Below are positions 34,701 through 43,727 of a stretch of DNA of 64,000 nucleotides, in pieces. Under the pieces are notes generated by a model that saw only the letters and a list, made by a program, of their open reading frames with translations, searched no databases and had not been told where the DNA came from. Made by a program: the position numbers and the translations under genes. Position 1 is the first letter of the stretch. Every line of letters begins with the position of its first letter. Source of the DNA: DATKDP01 sp035546335 (GTDB lineage: Bacteria > Acidobacteriota > Thermoanaerobaculia > Gp7-AA8); the NCBI GenBank assembly GCA_035546335.1, contig DATKDP010000016.1, forward strand, positions 62,001-126,000, read 5' to 3'.

Positions 34701-36608
34701 TCAGCGCAGTTTGAACTCGATTCCGACGGGCATCCAGGTCTTCACTTTTCGGCCATCCTTGATCGCCGGAGTGAACTGCCACTGGCGGACCGCCTGGATC
34801 GCGGCTTCGTCGAGGCCCATTTTTTTCGGGTCTCCCTGAAGGATCTTGACGTCGATCACTGCGCCCGTATCCGAAACGAGCGCGGTCAGGATCACGTCGG
34901 CTTCCACCTTCTGCCGCGCCGCGAGCGGTGGATAGACAGGCTTGACGCGGCGGACGATCCTGGGCGGCTGATCGAGGAGGTTGAAAGCGATCAGATCGCC
35001 CTCGTTCACCGTCGCGACTACCGGATCGGGCGTGGCCGGCGCGGGTGCGGTGGCGGAGGAAGGGGGTGGAGGGGTTGCCATCGTGGCCGTCGCCTGAGGC
35101 TGTCGTGCTGCAGCCTCCAATCCTTCGCGACGCATCTGCTCGAGCCGCGCGGTCGTGAGCGGGCGTTCTTCCGCTGCCGTCGTCCTCGCGGGAGCCGTCT
35201 GTTCCGTCGATCGCGCGGAGAGGGGTGCGGGTGGAGGAGCGGAGGGATTCTTCTTCAACAGTTCGTTGTACTCGGCCTGGAGTTTCAGCATCTCTTCGCG
35301 GAGTCGCTTGTTGACTGCATCTTCGAACGCTCGTTTCTCGGCTTCGGGATCGACCATGACTGTCGGACCACTGGCAGGCTCCTGCTCGGCCGTCTCGACG
35401 ATCGGCTCGATCACCACCGGAGTCGCAGCCGCCACGGTCTCGATGGCTGCCGGACCCGGTGCAGCCGGCGTTCCGGAATCGGACATTCGAAATATCACGA
35501 CGCCGGCCGCTGCTGCAAACACGACGAGCGCGACTGCGGCGCCTACGACGAACCTCGATCGGTGTGGCTGCGGTGACGACAGAGGCGGCGAGGCAGCCGG
35601 CTGATCCGCGAGCGGCTGGCGGCGGGGCGAATAGGAAGCGAGGTTGACCGATTCCTCCTTTCGGCGCTCGATTGCTTCATGTTCCATCTCCTTGCGGAGG
35701 AGGGTCGAGAGATAGAAGGCAAGATTGAAGCTGGTGGCCGTATAGGCACCTCCATGAAGGAGTGGAGCGAGCTGCTGGCGCAGCTCGCCGGCGCCCGAGA
35801 AACGGCCGGAGGGGTCGGGAGACAGCGTGCGCTCGAGAATGGGTCGGACGTCGGCCGGGATCGCCCCGCCGGTCATCAGCTTCGCGTCGTCCATCGCGCG
35901 CTGGAAGTGCACCGGGTCGGCCGGATCGGGAGGTTCTTCGCCTGTGAGAAGCAGATAGAGGATCGCGCCGAGGGCATAGACGTCGGAGACGCGGGATGGC
36001 TCGAGCGAGTCGCGAATTTCGGGAGCCACCCAGGGAGTGAGCTCGCGCGCGACGTCCGGACTGCGAAGCGATGCGAGAAGTCCCGGTCCAAGGAGGTGGG
36101 CAGCGAGCCTGACCTCGCCGTCATCGCTGATCCAGACGAATTGCGGGAGAAGAGAGCCGTGGTTGAGTCGCGCACCCTGGTACTTCATGTTGTTGAGAGT
36201 TTCGATGGAGAGCGCGAGGCGCTCGACGATGGCGAGGGCCTGATCGATGGGGATCGGCTGTGGTACCGCCGTGCCGACGCCACTCCGCGCACGATCGACG
36301 ATGTGCTTGAGGGTCCGCCCCGGGGTGTATTCGTGAACGACGATCGGCGAGCCGTCCACGATGTCGTATTCCTGCAGCCGGACGACGGTCGTCCCGCTGA
36401 TCGACGGTACGGCGGGGCGGGCGTGCTCGATCGAGTTGCGCAGCGCTTCCAGATCGCCGCCGATGAATCGATGAATGGCGAGAAGCTCACCGAGACGGTC
36501 GCCTTCGATCTTCGCCCCGCGCCACAGCTCGTGCAGGTGCGACGAATCGATCCTCTTGAAGAGGATGTAGTGACCCAGAAGCTCGTACGGCCGCGCGCGT
36601 GTCGCCAT
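34701..36608 (-). CDS. Pseudokinase - transmembrane - TonB C-terminal domain fusion protein
   Basis: The protein has 635 residues. Residues 10-285 follow a protein-kinase fold, but the catalytic parts are gone: the glycine loop is 'YILFKRIDSSHLHEL', the VAIK lysine position reads 'LLAIHRF', HRDLKPxN is 'NHGSLLPQF' (149-157), and DFG is replaced within 'VRLAAHLLGPG'. The APE and DxWxxG equivalents ('WVAPEIRD', 'SDVYALGAIL') remain, which confirms the fold. One helix (352-374) crosses the membrane. Then come a Pro-rich linker, a short coiled coil and a TonB domain ('VKPVYPPLAARQKVEADVIL' to 'QWQFTPAIKDGRKV'). It could transmit a cytoplasmic signal to an outer-membrane receptor. The ATG at 36608 has GAGGG upstream. 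Confidence 0.88.
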   Translation of the reverse strand: MATRARPYELLGHYILFKRIDSSHLHELWRGAKIEGDRLGELLAIHRFIGGDLEALRNSIEHARPAVPSISGTTVVRLQEYDIVDGSPIVVHEYTPGRTLKHIVDRARSGVGTAVPQPIPIDQALAIVERLALSIETLNNMKYQGARLNHGSLLPQFVWISDDGEVRLAAHLLGPGLLASLRSPDVARELTPWVAPEIRDSLEPSRVSDVYALGAILYLLLTGEEPPDPADPVHFQRAMDDAKLMTGGAIPADVRPILERTLSPDPSGRFSGAGELRQQLAPLLHGGAYTATSFNLAFYLSTLLRKEMEHEAIERRKEESVNLASYSPRRQPLADQPAASPPLSSPQPHRSRFVVGAAVALVVFAAAAGVVIFRMSDSGTPAAPGPAAIETVAAATPVVIEPIVETAEQEPASGPTVMVDPEAEKRAFEDAVNKRLREEMLKLQAEYNELLKKNPSAPPPAPLSARSTEQTAPARTTAAEERPLTTARLEQMRREGLEAAARQPQATATMATPPPPSSATAPAPATPDPVVATVNEGDLIAFNLLDQPPRIVRRVKPVYPPLAARQKVEADVILTALVSDTGAVIDVKILQGDPKKMGLDEAAIQAVRQWQFTPAIKDGRKVKTWMPVGIEFKLR

Positions 36609-36721
36609 CCTGACCCTCGGGCTCTCCTTGACGGACTCACATGAGGATCCGTCGGACACGAGTCCGCGTGAGGCGTCTCCTCAGCGTGATGCGGTCAAGC
36701 TAGCATCGACCCGATGCGAAA

Positions 36722-37810
36722 TCAATCGCCGCCTGATTCCGACGCGGCGGCTGCCTTCCTGCGCTGCCTCCAGTAGTCGCGCTGATGAATCTGTACGTTC
36801 CGGTTATGCTCTACCAGCGAGCGGGCGAAGACGTGAGAGCCATCATTGCGAGAGACGAAATAGAGGTAATCGGACCGTGCCGGCGCCGCCGCCGCCCGCA
36901 GCGACGAAAGTCCGGGGTTGGCGATCGGACCTGGCGGGAAGCCGCGGCTGCGGTAGGTGTTGTAGGGTGAGTCGATGCGGAGATCGGCTCTGCGAATGTT
37001 CCCGTCCCATCGACCCTCGAGCTTCATTGCATAGATGACTGTCGGGTCGGCTCCCAGAAGCATGTTGCGCTGAATCCGATTCAGATAGACCGAGGCGATC
37101 AGCGGGCGCTCTTCCGGCAGGCGCGCCTCGGTCTCGACGATCGAGGCCAGCGTGACCGTATCGTGAACGTCGAGCCCGGTGGAGATGTATGCCAGCTCGC
37201 TGCCGAACTGTTTTCGAAAGTTCTCGACCATCGTTTTGACGATGGTTGCAGGCCGGCTTCCAGGCGCCAGCTTGTAGGTGTCGGGAAAGAGATACCCCTC
37301 GAGTGATTCCGCGCTGGGGTCGAGATCGCGAACCAAATCGCCTTCGGCCGTGATCTCCAGCCATTCGGCCTTCGTCCCGAAACCCTCGGCCGCCATCAGC
37401 TCGGCGATGGTGAAGCGATCGATCCCTTCGCGCACGGTGATGCTCTTGAACAGGACATCACCACGCACGAGTTTGTCGATGACATCGAGGGGCGATGCCG
37501 GTCCTCTAAACTCGTAGACGCCGGCCTTCAGAGAGTCGCCGCGCCGGAGGGCTTTCAGAAAGACAAGCGGGATGAAGTCGTCTCGCAGAACACCATGCTT
37601 CTGCAGGTCGCGAAGGATCATGGCGCTGTTCGTTCCTCTCCTGATCTCGATGACCTGCGAGTCGTTCTGGTAGCCCTTGAATGGAGTCACGAGCGCTTTC
37701 CAGAAAAAGAAGCCGGCTGCGAGCGTGAAGAGGAAAAAAAAGAGGAGAAGAATCCCGAAAGACTGAAGGTATTTTCTGCCTCGGCGGCGTGGCTGACCCG
37801 ATCTCGCCAA
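36722..37810 (-). CDS. mltG: Endolytic murein transglycosylase MltG
   Basis: The protein has 362 residues of the MltG/YceG family, which cleaves nascent glycan strands and so sets chain length at the inner membrane. It has an N-terminal anchor ('FGILLLFFFLFTLAAGFFFW'), a LysM-like part, and the catalytic block 'TLASIVETEARLPEERPLIA' with the conserved Glu. 'GYLFPDTYKLAPG' and 'DSPYNTYRSRGFPPGPIANP' are strong family signatures. The start is a TTG at 37810 with GGAGG 8 nt upstream, and it begins right after the ruvX stop; mltG and ruvX are often paired in bacteria. Confidence 0.95.
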   Translation of the reverse strand: MARSGQPRRRGRKYLQSFGILLLFFFLFTLAAGFFFWKALVTPFKGYQNDSQVIEIRRGTNSAMILRDLQKHGVLRDDFIPLVFLKALRRGDSLKAGVYEFRGPASPLDVIDKLVRGDVLFKSITVREGIDRFTIAELMAAEGFGTKAEWLEITAEGDLVRDLDPSAESLEGYLFPDTYKLAPGSRPATIVKTMVENFRKQFGSELAYISTGLDVHDTVTLASIVETEARLPEERPLIASVYLNRIQRNMLLGADPTVIYAMKLEGRWDGNIRRADLRIDSPYNTYRSRGFPPGPIANPGLSSLRAAAAPARSDYLYFVSRNDGSHVFARSLVEHNRNVQIHQRDYWRQRRKAAAASESGGD

Positions 37811-37811
37811 G

Positions 37812-38231
37812 CTACGTTCCTCCCTCGAGATGATCGAGGTACGACTGGAGGATGATTCGGGCGGCTTCCATGTCGATCTCGCGTGGAATCTGTTTTCTTC
37901 GCTTCCCGCCGACCGTCAGGTTGTCCCAAGCCTCGACGGTAGTCAATGCCTCGTCCCAGAGAAGCACCTCTTTGCAGCTTTTCTGCCGGAGAAGATCGGC
38001 GAGCCGTTCGAACTTCGCCTGGGTCGAGGCGGCATCGTGACGCAGACTTCGAGGCAGCCCGAGAACGAAGAGGTCGGCATCGAGCTGCTCGCCGATGCGG
38101 GCCAGCTGTTCGGCTGCCTGTTCGAGGCTTCCCTGATTGATCAGCACGGAATGGGGGGTGGCGATGACGCCGGATCGGCTGACTGCCAGCCCGATGCGCC
38201 GGCTGCCGAAGTCGATGCCGACGATTGCCAC
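37812..38231 (-). CDS. ruvX: Putative pre-16S rRNA nuclease / Holliday junction resolvase RuvX (YqgF)
   Basis: The protein has 139 residues with an RNase H-like fold: 'VAIVGIDFGSRRIGLAVSRS' carries the first catalytic Asp, 'LFVLGLPRSLRHDA' the middle motif, and 'LWDEALTTVEAWDNL' the Glu of the active site. YqgF acts in 16S rRNA 5'-end processing and has been proposed as a resolvase. A GTG at 38261 would add ten residues, but a TACAAT box lies only 7 nt upstream of the GTG at 38231, which fits the family start and a leaderless message. It is followed directly by mltG. Confidence 0.9.
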   Translation of the reverse strand: MAIVGIDFGSRRIGLAVSRSGVIATPHSVLINQGSLEQAAEQLARIGEQLDADLFVLGLPRSLRHDAASTQAKFERLADLLRQKSCKEVLLWDEALTTVEAWDNLTVGGKRRKQIPREIDMEAARIILQSYLDHLEGGT

Positions 38232-38238
38232 ATCTGGT

Positions 38239-38244
38239 ATTGTA
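38239..38244 (-). promoter_or_regulatory. Candidate leaderless -10 box (TACAAT) of ruvX-mltG
   Basis: The minus strand reads TACAAT, ending 7 nt before the GTG at 38231, with no Shine-Dalgarno motif between. It decides the shorter RuvX start. Confidence 0.5.
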
Positions 38245-38339
38245 CGCAAACGATCACTCACCGCACCTGATTGGATCCGGTCGCCGGCTGACGGTTGCCG
38301 GCCCGTGCATCAGGAGCGTGGGCTCACGGACGGCTGGTC

Positions 38340-39479
38340 ATGAAGAACTTCAATCTCGACGCGATTCTGGAAGCGATGCTGAAGATGTCGGATCGGGTGT
38401 CGGATCTGAATTTCTCCGTCGGCAAGCCGCCACAGGTCGAAGTGGACGGGCAGCTCATTCCCGTGACATTTCCCGGGCTTCCACGCCTGACTCCATACCA
38501 GACGGAGATGATCGCGCTCCACATGTTGCGCGGTGATCGGGAGCTGACACGAACGCTCATCGCCAACGGGTCGGCCGATCTTTCCTATTCGATCCCTCAG
38601 AAGACGCGATTCCGCGTCAACGTGTTTTCGCAGCGCGGAACATACGCGATCGTGCTCCGCGTCATTCCGGAGGGAATTCCGACGCTCGATGCTCTCGGAT
38701 TGCCGGTCGAGCTTCACAACATCCCGAAGTTGAAGAACGGTGTGGTGCTGGTGACCGGCCCGACCGGATCGGGGAAGTCGACGACGCTGGCCGCGATCAT
38801 CAACAAGATCAATCAGGACTATGCCTACCACATCGTCACCATCGAGGACCCGGTCGAATACATGCACAAACACGCGAAGTCGACCGTCAATCAGAGGGAG
38901 GTCGGATCGGACACGAAGTCGTTTGCCCTCGCGCTGAGGGCCGCTCTCCGCCAGGCTCCCAAAGTGATTCTCATCGGCGAGATGCGCGATGTCGAGACCA
39001 TCGAGATCGCGATGGAGGCGGCGGAGACGGGACATCTGGTGCTCTCGACCCTCCATACGATCGATGCCGCAAAGACGATCGACCGGATCATCGGCGTCTT
39101 TCCCAAAGAGCAGGAACCGCAGATCAGAACGCGTTTTTCGCAATCGTTTCGCTATGTCATCTCCCAGAAGCTGATTCCGAAGACGGGGGGAGGGCGTTTT
39201 GCCGTGCTCGAGATTCTCAAGTCGACCATGCGTACGCGCGACTACATCGTGAAGGGTGAAACGGAGGGGCGGTCGCTGACCGACGCAATGCACGACGGGA
39301 TGGTCGATGGCATGCAGACCTTCGATGACGAGTTGGAGAGGATCTGGAACCAGGGAACGATCAGCCGCGAGACCGCCCTCGCCTATGCGACCAATCCGAC
39401 CAATCTCGCTCTTCGCCTCACCGATGAGCCCGAAAAGCCGGCCGACGACGGCTCGTCGATGATGTCGATGCTGGAGTGA
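38340..39479 (+). CDS. Type IV pilus retraction ATPase, PilT/PilU family (PilU-like C-terminus)
   Basis: The protein has 379 residues. Secretion-ATPase motifs are complete: Walker A 'GPTGSGKST' (140-148), Asp box 'IVTIEDPVEY', Walker B 'VILIGEMRD' and His box 'HLVLSTLHT'. The N-terminal PAS-like domain is short, as in retraction ATPases. The C-terminal part, 'GMQTFDDELERIWNQGTISR', resembles PilU rather than the AIRxLIRE-containing PilT. It drives pilus retraction for twitching or DNA uptake at the inner membrane. The ATG at 38340 fits the family. The next gene overlaps or touches its stop. No other pil gene is in the window. Confidence 0.92.
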   Translation: MKNFNLDAILEAMLKMSDRVSDLNFSVGKPPQVEVDGQLIPVTFPGLPRLTPYQTEMIALHMLRGDRELTRTLIANGSADLSYSIPQKTRFRVNVFSQRGTYAIVLRVIPEGIPTLDALGLPVELHNIPKLKNGVVLVTGPTGSGKSTTLAAIINKINQDYAYHIVTIEDPVEYMHKHAKSTVNQREVGSDTKSFALALRAALRQAPKVILIGEMRDVETIEIAMEAAETGHLVLSTLHTIDAAKTIDRIIGVFPKEQEPQIRTRFSQSFRYVISQKLIPKTGGGRFAVLEILKSTMRTRDYIVKGETEGRSLTDAMHDGMVDGMQTFDDELERIWNQGTISRETALAYATNPTNLALRLTDEPEKPADDGSSMMSMLE

Positions 39480-39481
39480 TC

Positions 39482-40084
39482 ATGGCTACCGTGACTTGCA
39501 TTTCCTGCCACCAGTCGTTCGCCGTCGACGAAACGAAGCTGCCCCTGCGCGAGGTTGCCTTCCCCTGCCCTTCGTGCAAAAGCCGTATCACCTTCGATCG
39601 GCGGACGCTCGCACCGGCGGAACCGCTCGCGGCGGCTGCAACCGAACAGGGAGTCCCGGATCAGGACGATACAGAGTATCGTGAAGCGGCGCTGATCGCC
39701 GGCCTCGCCGATCCCGAGGTCGCCCGGGCCGCTCGTGCGCTCGGGTTTCGCCCTCATCAGGTGGACTCCGCCGACGCCTGCCGCGAGATCTACCTGCGCG
39801 ACTACCCTCCGATCGTTTTCCTGCGGCCGAGTCAGCTCAGCCCGCCGCCGCTCGCTGAGATTGCACCGATGACACTTCTCAATCCCGTCGACAGACGACG
39901 GGGCTTTTTCATCCTCGTCGCCGAAAACCTCCGGACGCTCGACGGGAACGCCGCGTTTCTGTACGGAGTGAATCTCGTCGTCGCGACGAAAGATCTCGGG
40001 TCGATCGTCTCGATCTATCGGGAAGCGCACTCCTATCACGAACGGCTCTATCAGAGCATGACGGCCGTTGCCGGAGGGACGTGA
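39482..40084 (+). CDS. Zinc-ribbon (MJ0042-type finger) protein of unknown function
   Basis: The protein has 200 residues. The first 45 form an MJ0042-like zinc ribbon: 'VTCISCHQSFAVDE' and 'FPCPSCKSRITFD' provide two CxxC pairs. The rest is a mixed alpha/beta domain that ends with an amphipathic helix ('SYHERLYQSMTAVAGGT'); I do not recognise it. It starts 3 nt after the pilus ATPase stop (a GTG at 39476 that overlaps the stop is an alternative), so the two are probably cotranslated. A regulatory or scaffold role in pilus function is inferred from position only. Confidence 0.75.
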   Translation: MATVTCISCHQSFAVDETKLPLREVAFPCPSCKSRITFDRRTLAPAEPLAAAATEQGVPDQDDTEYREAALIAGLADPEVARAARALGFRPHQVDSADACREIYLRDYPPIVFLRPSQLSPPPLAEIAPMTLLNPVDRRRGFFILVAENLRTLDGNAAFLYGVNLVVATKDLGSIVSIYREAHSYHERLYQSMTAVAGGT

Positions 40085-40112
40085 CCGTGTCGTCGCAACG
40101 GGACTGTCAGAA

Positions 40113-40718
40113 TCAGGAGAAGGCCCGCTTGGGGATGGTGAGCTGGACTCCCTCGGGCGTCCCGCTGGCGCGATAGAGCTCATAGCAGGCGCGGCAACGC
40201 GCTTCGTACGACGTGTCGCCCACTTCGACCTGATCGTTTCCTCCCGCGACTCTCTGGGAGTAGTGGGCCGAGCCGCGACAGCGGACACAGACTGCGTGCA
40301 TTTTCGACACCTCCTCAGCCACAGCCAGCAGCGCTGGCATCGGCCCGAAGGGGCGGCGCAGGTAATCCTGGTCGAGTCCGGCGGCAATGACCCTGATCCC
40401 GGCGTCGGCGATCTGCATGCAGACTTCGACAATGCCGTCGTCGAAGAACTGGACCTCGTCGATTCCGATGACCTGAGCTCCGATCTCCACCCGGCCGAGC
40501 AACGCTTCAGCGGTGGGGACCGACACGGCTTTGAGTCTGCGGTCGTCGCGTGAGACGACCTCTTCGATGGCGAAGCGATCGTCGACCAGGGGCTTGAACA
40601 CCTGAACGCGCTGGCGCGCGATCACGGCGCGGCGAAGGCGCCGGATCAGTTCTTCCGACTTTCCGGAGAACATTCCTCCGGCGATGATCTCGATCCAACC
40701 GCCTTTGAACGAGTCCAA
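40113..40718 (-). CDS. tdk: Thymidine kinase
   Basis: The protein has 201 residues of the type II (TK1-like) family, which phosphorylates thymidine with ATP for salvage. 'IAGGMFSGKSEELIRRL' is the P-loop, 'VIGIDEVQFFDD' the catalytic region, and 'CVRCRGSAHYSQR' with 'CRACYELYR' the structural zinc site. The lasso region is 'SYEARCRAC'. I chose a TTG at 40718 because GGAGG (complement of 40727-40731) lies 8 nt upstream; an in-frame start at 40760 would add 14 residues unlike the family. A terminator hairpin of the preceding OmpA gene sits just upstream. Confidence 0.95.
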   Translation of the reverse strand: MDSFKGGWIEIIAGGMFSGKSEELIRRLRRAVIARQRVQVFKPLVDDRFAIEEVVSRDDRRLKAVSVPTAEALLGRVEIGAQVIGIDEVQFFDDGIVEVCMQIADAGIRVIAAGLDQDYLRRPFGPMPALLAVAEEVSKMHAVCVRCRGSAHYSQRVAGGNDQVEVGDTSYEARCRACYELYRASGTPEGVQLTIPKRAFS

Positions 40719-40771
40719 TGAGCGAACCTCCGTCGATGCTCCTGGTTTGTAGCATAGCATCCCGGGAGATG

Positions 40772-40800
40772 AAAAGGCCCCCGCACCGCGGGGGCCTTTT
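40772..40800 (-). terminator. Rho-independent terminator of the OmpA-family gene
   Basis: aaaaggccccc and gggggcctttt form an 11-bp stem with a 7-nt loop, 26 nt after the OmpA stop. The A/T flanks make it usable on both strands. It separates the OmpA gene from tdk. Confidence 0.85.
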
Positions 40801-40825
40801 CGTTTGATGCACGTTTGCGCGAACG

Positions 40826-42232
40826 CTAGGGGATGATCAGGCGAATGACCACTCGCCGATTTCTCAGGCGTCCCTCGGCGGTGCTGTTGTCACCGACAGT
40901 ATCCTGCGTTCCGCGTGCCTCCACGCTGATCCGCGAAGGATCGATCCCGTGGCGGCTGACGAGGTAGTCGCGAACTGCTTCGGCACGGCGTCGATCGAGA
41001 TCGGCTCCCGCACCGGTGTTCTCGCGGTTGTCGGTGTAGCCGATGACGATGGCAGTCGAAGCCGGCTCCTGCCGCATGCGGAGGGCGACGTCGTCGAGAA
41101 TCGCCTTGGCAATGTTGGTCAGGCGCGCCGAGCCCGATTCGAAATGAATCTCGTCGGTCCGGATCTCCTGCGGCTGCGGTGCCGGAGTGACTGGTGCGGG
41201 CGGCGGAGCGACCGGCGCCCGGGGTGGCGGTGGCGGTACCGGTGCGGAAGGCGCCGGTGCCAGCGGCGTCAGGCGCATCGGTGCGTAGGTCAGGCCGAGA
41301 AGCCCGCCGATGGCACATGCGTCATTGTCGTTCCACATCGTGGCATTGGCGCGGACGGCGGCATTGAGTGCCCATCCGCTGGTTCCGAACCAGTGCCGGA
41401 TCCCGCTCACCAGATAAATCGGCTCGTCCGGTTCCATGCCGCTGTCGCCGCCGCTGTAGAAGACGGCATTGATCTCGTTGATCCAGTTGGTGGTAGGCCA
41501 GAAGCGGAGTGGGATGCTCAGACCGGCATCGAGCTGAATCTCGTTCGGCAGATCGATGCTGCCGCCGCGCGGGTTATCCGCTGCGTCACGGTCGCCTGTG
41601 TTCTTGTAGATTCCGGAAAGAGCGAACATCCGGTAGTTCCAGTGGAGTCCGAGACCGTAGTCGGCGTTGCCGCTCGAGATGCCGCTGTCTTCGTCACCCG
41701 TCGGCAGGTCGGCGAAGAGCGACAGGGCGAAACGGGAGGCATAGGCGTCGGGGTCGAGAAGTCCGATCTTCGTCGCCAGGTGAATATTGCCGATTCCGGA
41801 GTCCTTGAAACTTCCCATGTAGGGGAAGCCGTTGACGAATCCCGACAGATCGCCCGCGTTCTGATCGAGGCGTACCCACGGAATCGCCGCCGAGAACTCC
41901 CATCGATCGGTCAGACCGTAGCCAAAGGAGAGGCTGAGCCGATCCTCATCGATATCCATGAGGCGAAAACTCCGCCGGCTCGGAATGACCATGTCGGGTG
42001 CCGGGGGGGCTGCGAGATAATCGAAATTGTTGTAGTAGATACTGAATGACCACTCGCCGTCACCCAGCGTATCGCCGGTGATGGTCTTGAAGAGCCCGGT
42101 CTCGCCGGTGTAGGTCGGTGCGATCAGGTTCAGCTGATCCTCATAGCTGACCTCCTGAGCGGAGAGTCCGGGAACGATGAGCAGGAAACACAACGTGGGA
42201 AAGAGAAGCTTGGTCCGATCACGCAACGACAT
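40826..42232 (-). CDS. OmpA-family outer-membrane protein with beta-barrel and peptidoglycan-binding domain
   Basis: The protein has 468 residues. A signal peptide ('LLFPTLCFLLIVPGLSAQE') is followed by about 310 residues of alternating beta-strand pattern typical of a barrel ('GYGLTDRWEFSAAIPWVRLD', 'ALSLFADLPTGDED'). A Pro/Ala-rich linker (about 320-355) connects to a C-terminal OmpA domain: 'FESGSARLTNIAKAILDDVA', 'IVIGYTDNRENTG' and 'RLRNRRVVIRLIIP', with the Asp and Arg that bind diaminopimelate. It tethers the outer membrane to peptidoglycan. AGGAGG lies 6 nt before the ATG, and a TATAGT box is 39 nt upstream. Confidence 0.93.
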   Translation of the reverse strand: MSLRDRTKLLFPTLCFLLIVPGLSAQEVSYEDQLNLIAPTYTGETGLFKTITGDTLGDGEWSFSIYYNNFDYLAAPPAPDMVIPSRRSFRLMDIDEDRLSLSFGYGLTDRWEFSAAIPWVRLDQNAGDLSGFVNGFPYMGSFKDSGIGNIHLATKIGLLDPDAYASRFALSLFADLPTGDEDSGISSGNADYGLGLHWNYRMFALSGIYKNTGDRDAADNPRGGSIDLPNEIQLDAGLSIPLRFWPTTNWINEINAVFYSGGDSGMEPDEPIYLVSGIRHWFGTSGWALNAAVRANATMWNDNDACAIGGLLGLTYAPMRLTPLAPAPSAPVPPPPPRAPVAPPPAPVTPAPQPQEIRTDEIHFESGSARLTNIAKAILDDVALRMRQEPASTAIVIGYTDNRENTGAGADLDRRRAEAVRDYLVSRHGIDPSRISVEARGTQDTVGDNSTAEGRLRNRRVVIRLIIP

Positions 42233-42271
42233 TCACGCCTCCTAAAAGTTTCGCGCGCTGCCCAGTGGCAC

Positions 42272-42279
42272 ACTATAAT
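42272..42279. promoter_or_regulatory. Divergent -10 boxes (TATAAT plus / TATAGT minus)
   Basis: actataat gives TATAAT on the plus strand (42274-42279) and TATAGT on the minus strand (42272-42277). It lies between the divergent OmpA and Omp85-like genes. If the plus box is used, the ATG at 42278 inside it cannot be the start of the downstream gene. Confidence 0.5.
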
Positions 42280-42301
42280 GCTCCGGGCGAATACAAAACA
42301 T

Positions 42302-43711
42302 ATGCCACGAGTGTTCGCGAAACCAGGCCATAACAACTTGGCCTTCAAAAGCTTATCACATTACGGAAGTTCCGGTAGCGCTCGCTTTCTCTCCAGGCCG
42401 GCTCGTCCCCGCACCCCTTGCCCCGCTCCAGAGGCCTCGCCGCTTCCATTTTTGCTCCTTCTCTCCCTGTTCGTTCTATTCCCTTCGTTTGCCTTTGCTG
42501 ATCCATTCGCTCTGTTCGAGCCTCCTCCCGTCGCCCAGCCCGATCCCGCCGCCACGCCCGACCCTGCGGATGACGAGGAGGATGGAGAGGAACAAACACC
42601 GCTCCCCGGCTCGATGAGCGAATTCGTTCCTCCGGCCACGGAGCGCCGCGACGCTCTCCCCGATCTCAACATCTACCTGCCGGAGGGGGAGTTCGACATC
42701 CGTGTGCGAAAGTTGATCAAGAACGTTCTTTTCGAAGGGCAGATCGATTACAAGTTCGTCGACGGCGACATCTCGACCTTCCTTCGATATAAATACTATG
42801 CACGCAGCTTCACCTACAGGATCGGCGTGTTCGACACCGTCGAGTTCGCGTCGATCGAAAGCGGGAGCCGCGACTTCGATCGTGTGCGCGGCGGACTGGT
42901 GCTCTTCGAGTATCCGGTTCACTACAACAGCCGCTACTTGTTTCTGACTCAGATCGACGGGCTCTCGTTCGGCGACATCGACGATCCCGACAACAACCGC
43001 GACAACGCCTTCCTGAAGCTCGCGTATCAGTACGGGACTCCGTTCGACGATCGACTCAACGCGATCGCGGGGGAGACTCGCGGCCGGATCACTCCGGTAC
43101 TGACGGCCTACCGCGAGATCGGGCCGCAGGGGCTCAGCTGGGTAGCTGCGCTCACGCAGGGGCTCGAGGGACCGGGCGACTACGATTACACGAAGCTGGA
43201 GACCGAGGCGCTCAAGCGCTTCGACGTCGGTCGAGGCTATTTCATCTTCAGCCGCCTTCATCTCGGGTCGGTGCTCCGAAAGAATCGTGTTCCGGGGAAA
43301 GAAGATCAGCCCGAGGTCTTCCGCTACAACGTTCCGAACTACGAGTATTTCAGAATCGGAGGGCGCAGCGCCCTCAAGGGGGTCGACGACAAGATTCGCG
43401 GCAGTGACGAGATCCATCTTTCGAACGAGATCTTCGTTCCGATCTTCCGTGAACGCAGCCATCGCACCTGGCGCCTCGAATGGAACGATCTGTACGGGAT
43501 CGGCTACCTTGGCGGCGGCGCAGTCGGATTCGGCAAGCGGGTGTTCACCGGCGTCGAGGACTACATTTACGATGCCGGGATTGGATTCGAGGCCGGCCTG
43601 ACGGTTCGTGACTACGATGTCTTTCTCACGATGGTCTATGCGCAGACCATCCGGGCCCCCGAGCATCTCGATGGCAACGAGATCCGATTTTCGATCAGAA
43701 CGTCCCGCTGA
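42302..43711 (+). CDS. Omp85/surface-antigen-like outer-membrane beta-barrel protein
   Basis: The protein has up to 469 residues; the start is uncertain. A signal peptide core ('PLPFLLLLSLFVLFPSFAFA') lies about 50 residues in, which is unusually deep. The frame also has an ATG at 42278, but this lies within a TATAAT box, so 42302 or a later non-ATG start is more likely. After an acidic, Pro-rich linker the rest shows barrel-like alternating strands, with 'YFRIGGRSALKGVDDKIRGS' and 'IHLSNEIFVPIFRERSHRTW' resembling the end of Omp85/BamA-type surface antigens. It lacks clear POTRA domains and a terminal Phe. Function unknown; probably an outer-membrane porin or translocase-like protein. Confidence 0.75.
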   Translation: MPRVFAKPGHNNLAFKSLSHYGSSGSARFLSRPARPRTPCPAPEASPLPFLLLLSLFVLFPSFAFADPFALFEPPPVAQPDPAATPDPADDEEDGEEQTPLPGSMSEFVPPATERRDALPDLNIYLPEGEFDIRVRKLIKNVLFEGQIDYKFVDGDISTFLRYKYYARSFTYRIGVFDTVEFASIESGSRDFDRVRGGLVLFEYPVHYNSRYLFLTQIDGLSFGDIDDPDNNRDNAFLKLAYQYGTPFDDRLNAIAGETRGRITPVLTAYREIGPQGLSWVAALTQGLEGPGDYDYTKLETEALKRFDVGRGYFIFSRLHLGSVLRKNRVPGKEDQPEVFRYNVPNYEYFRIGGRSALKGVDDKIRGSDEIHLSNEIFVPIFRERSHRTWRLEWNDLYGIGYLGGGAVGFGKRVFTGVEDYIYDAGIGFEAGLTVRDYDVFLTMVYAQTIRAPEHLDGNEIRFSIRTSR

Positions 43712-43727
43712 TTCGCGTGTGGCTCGA

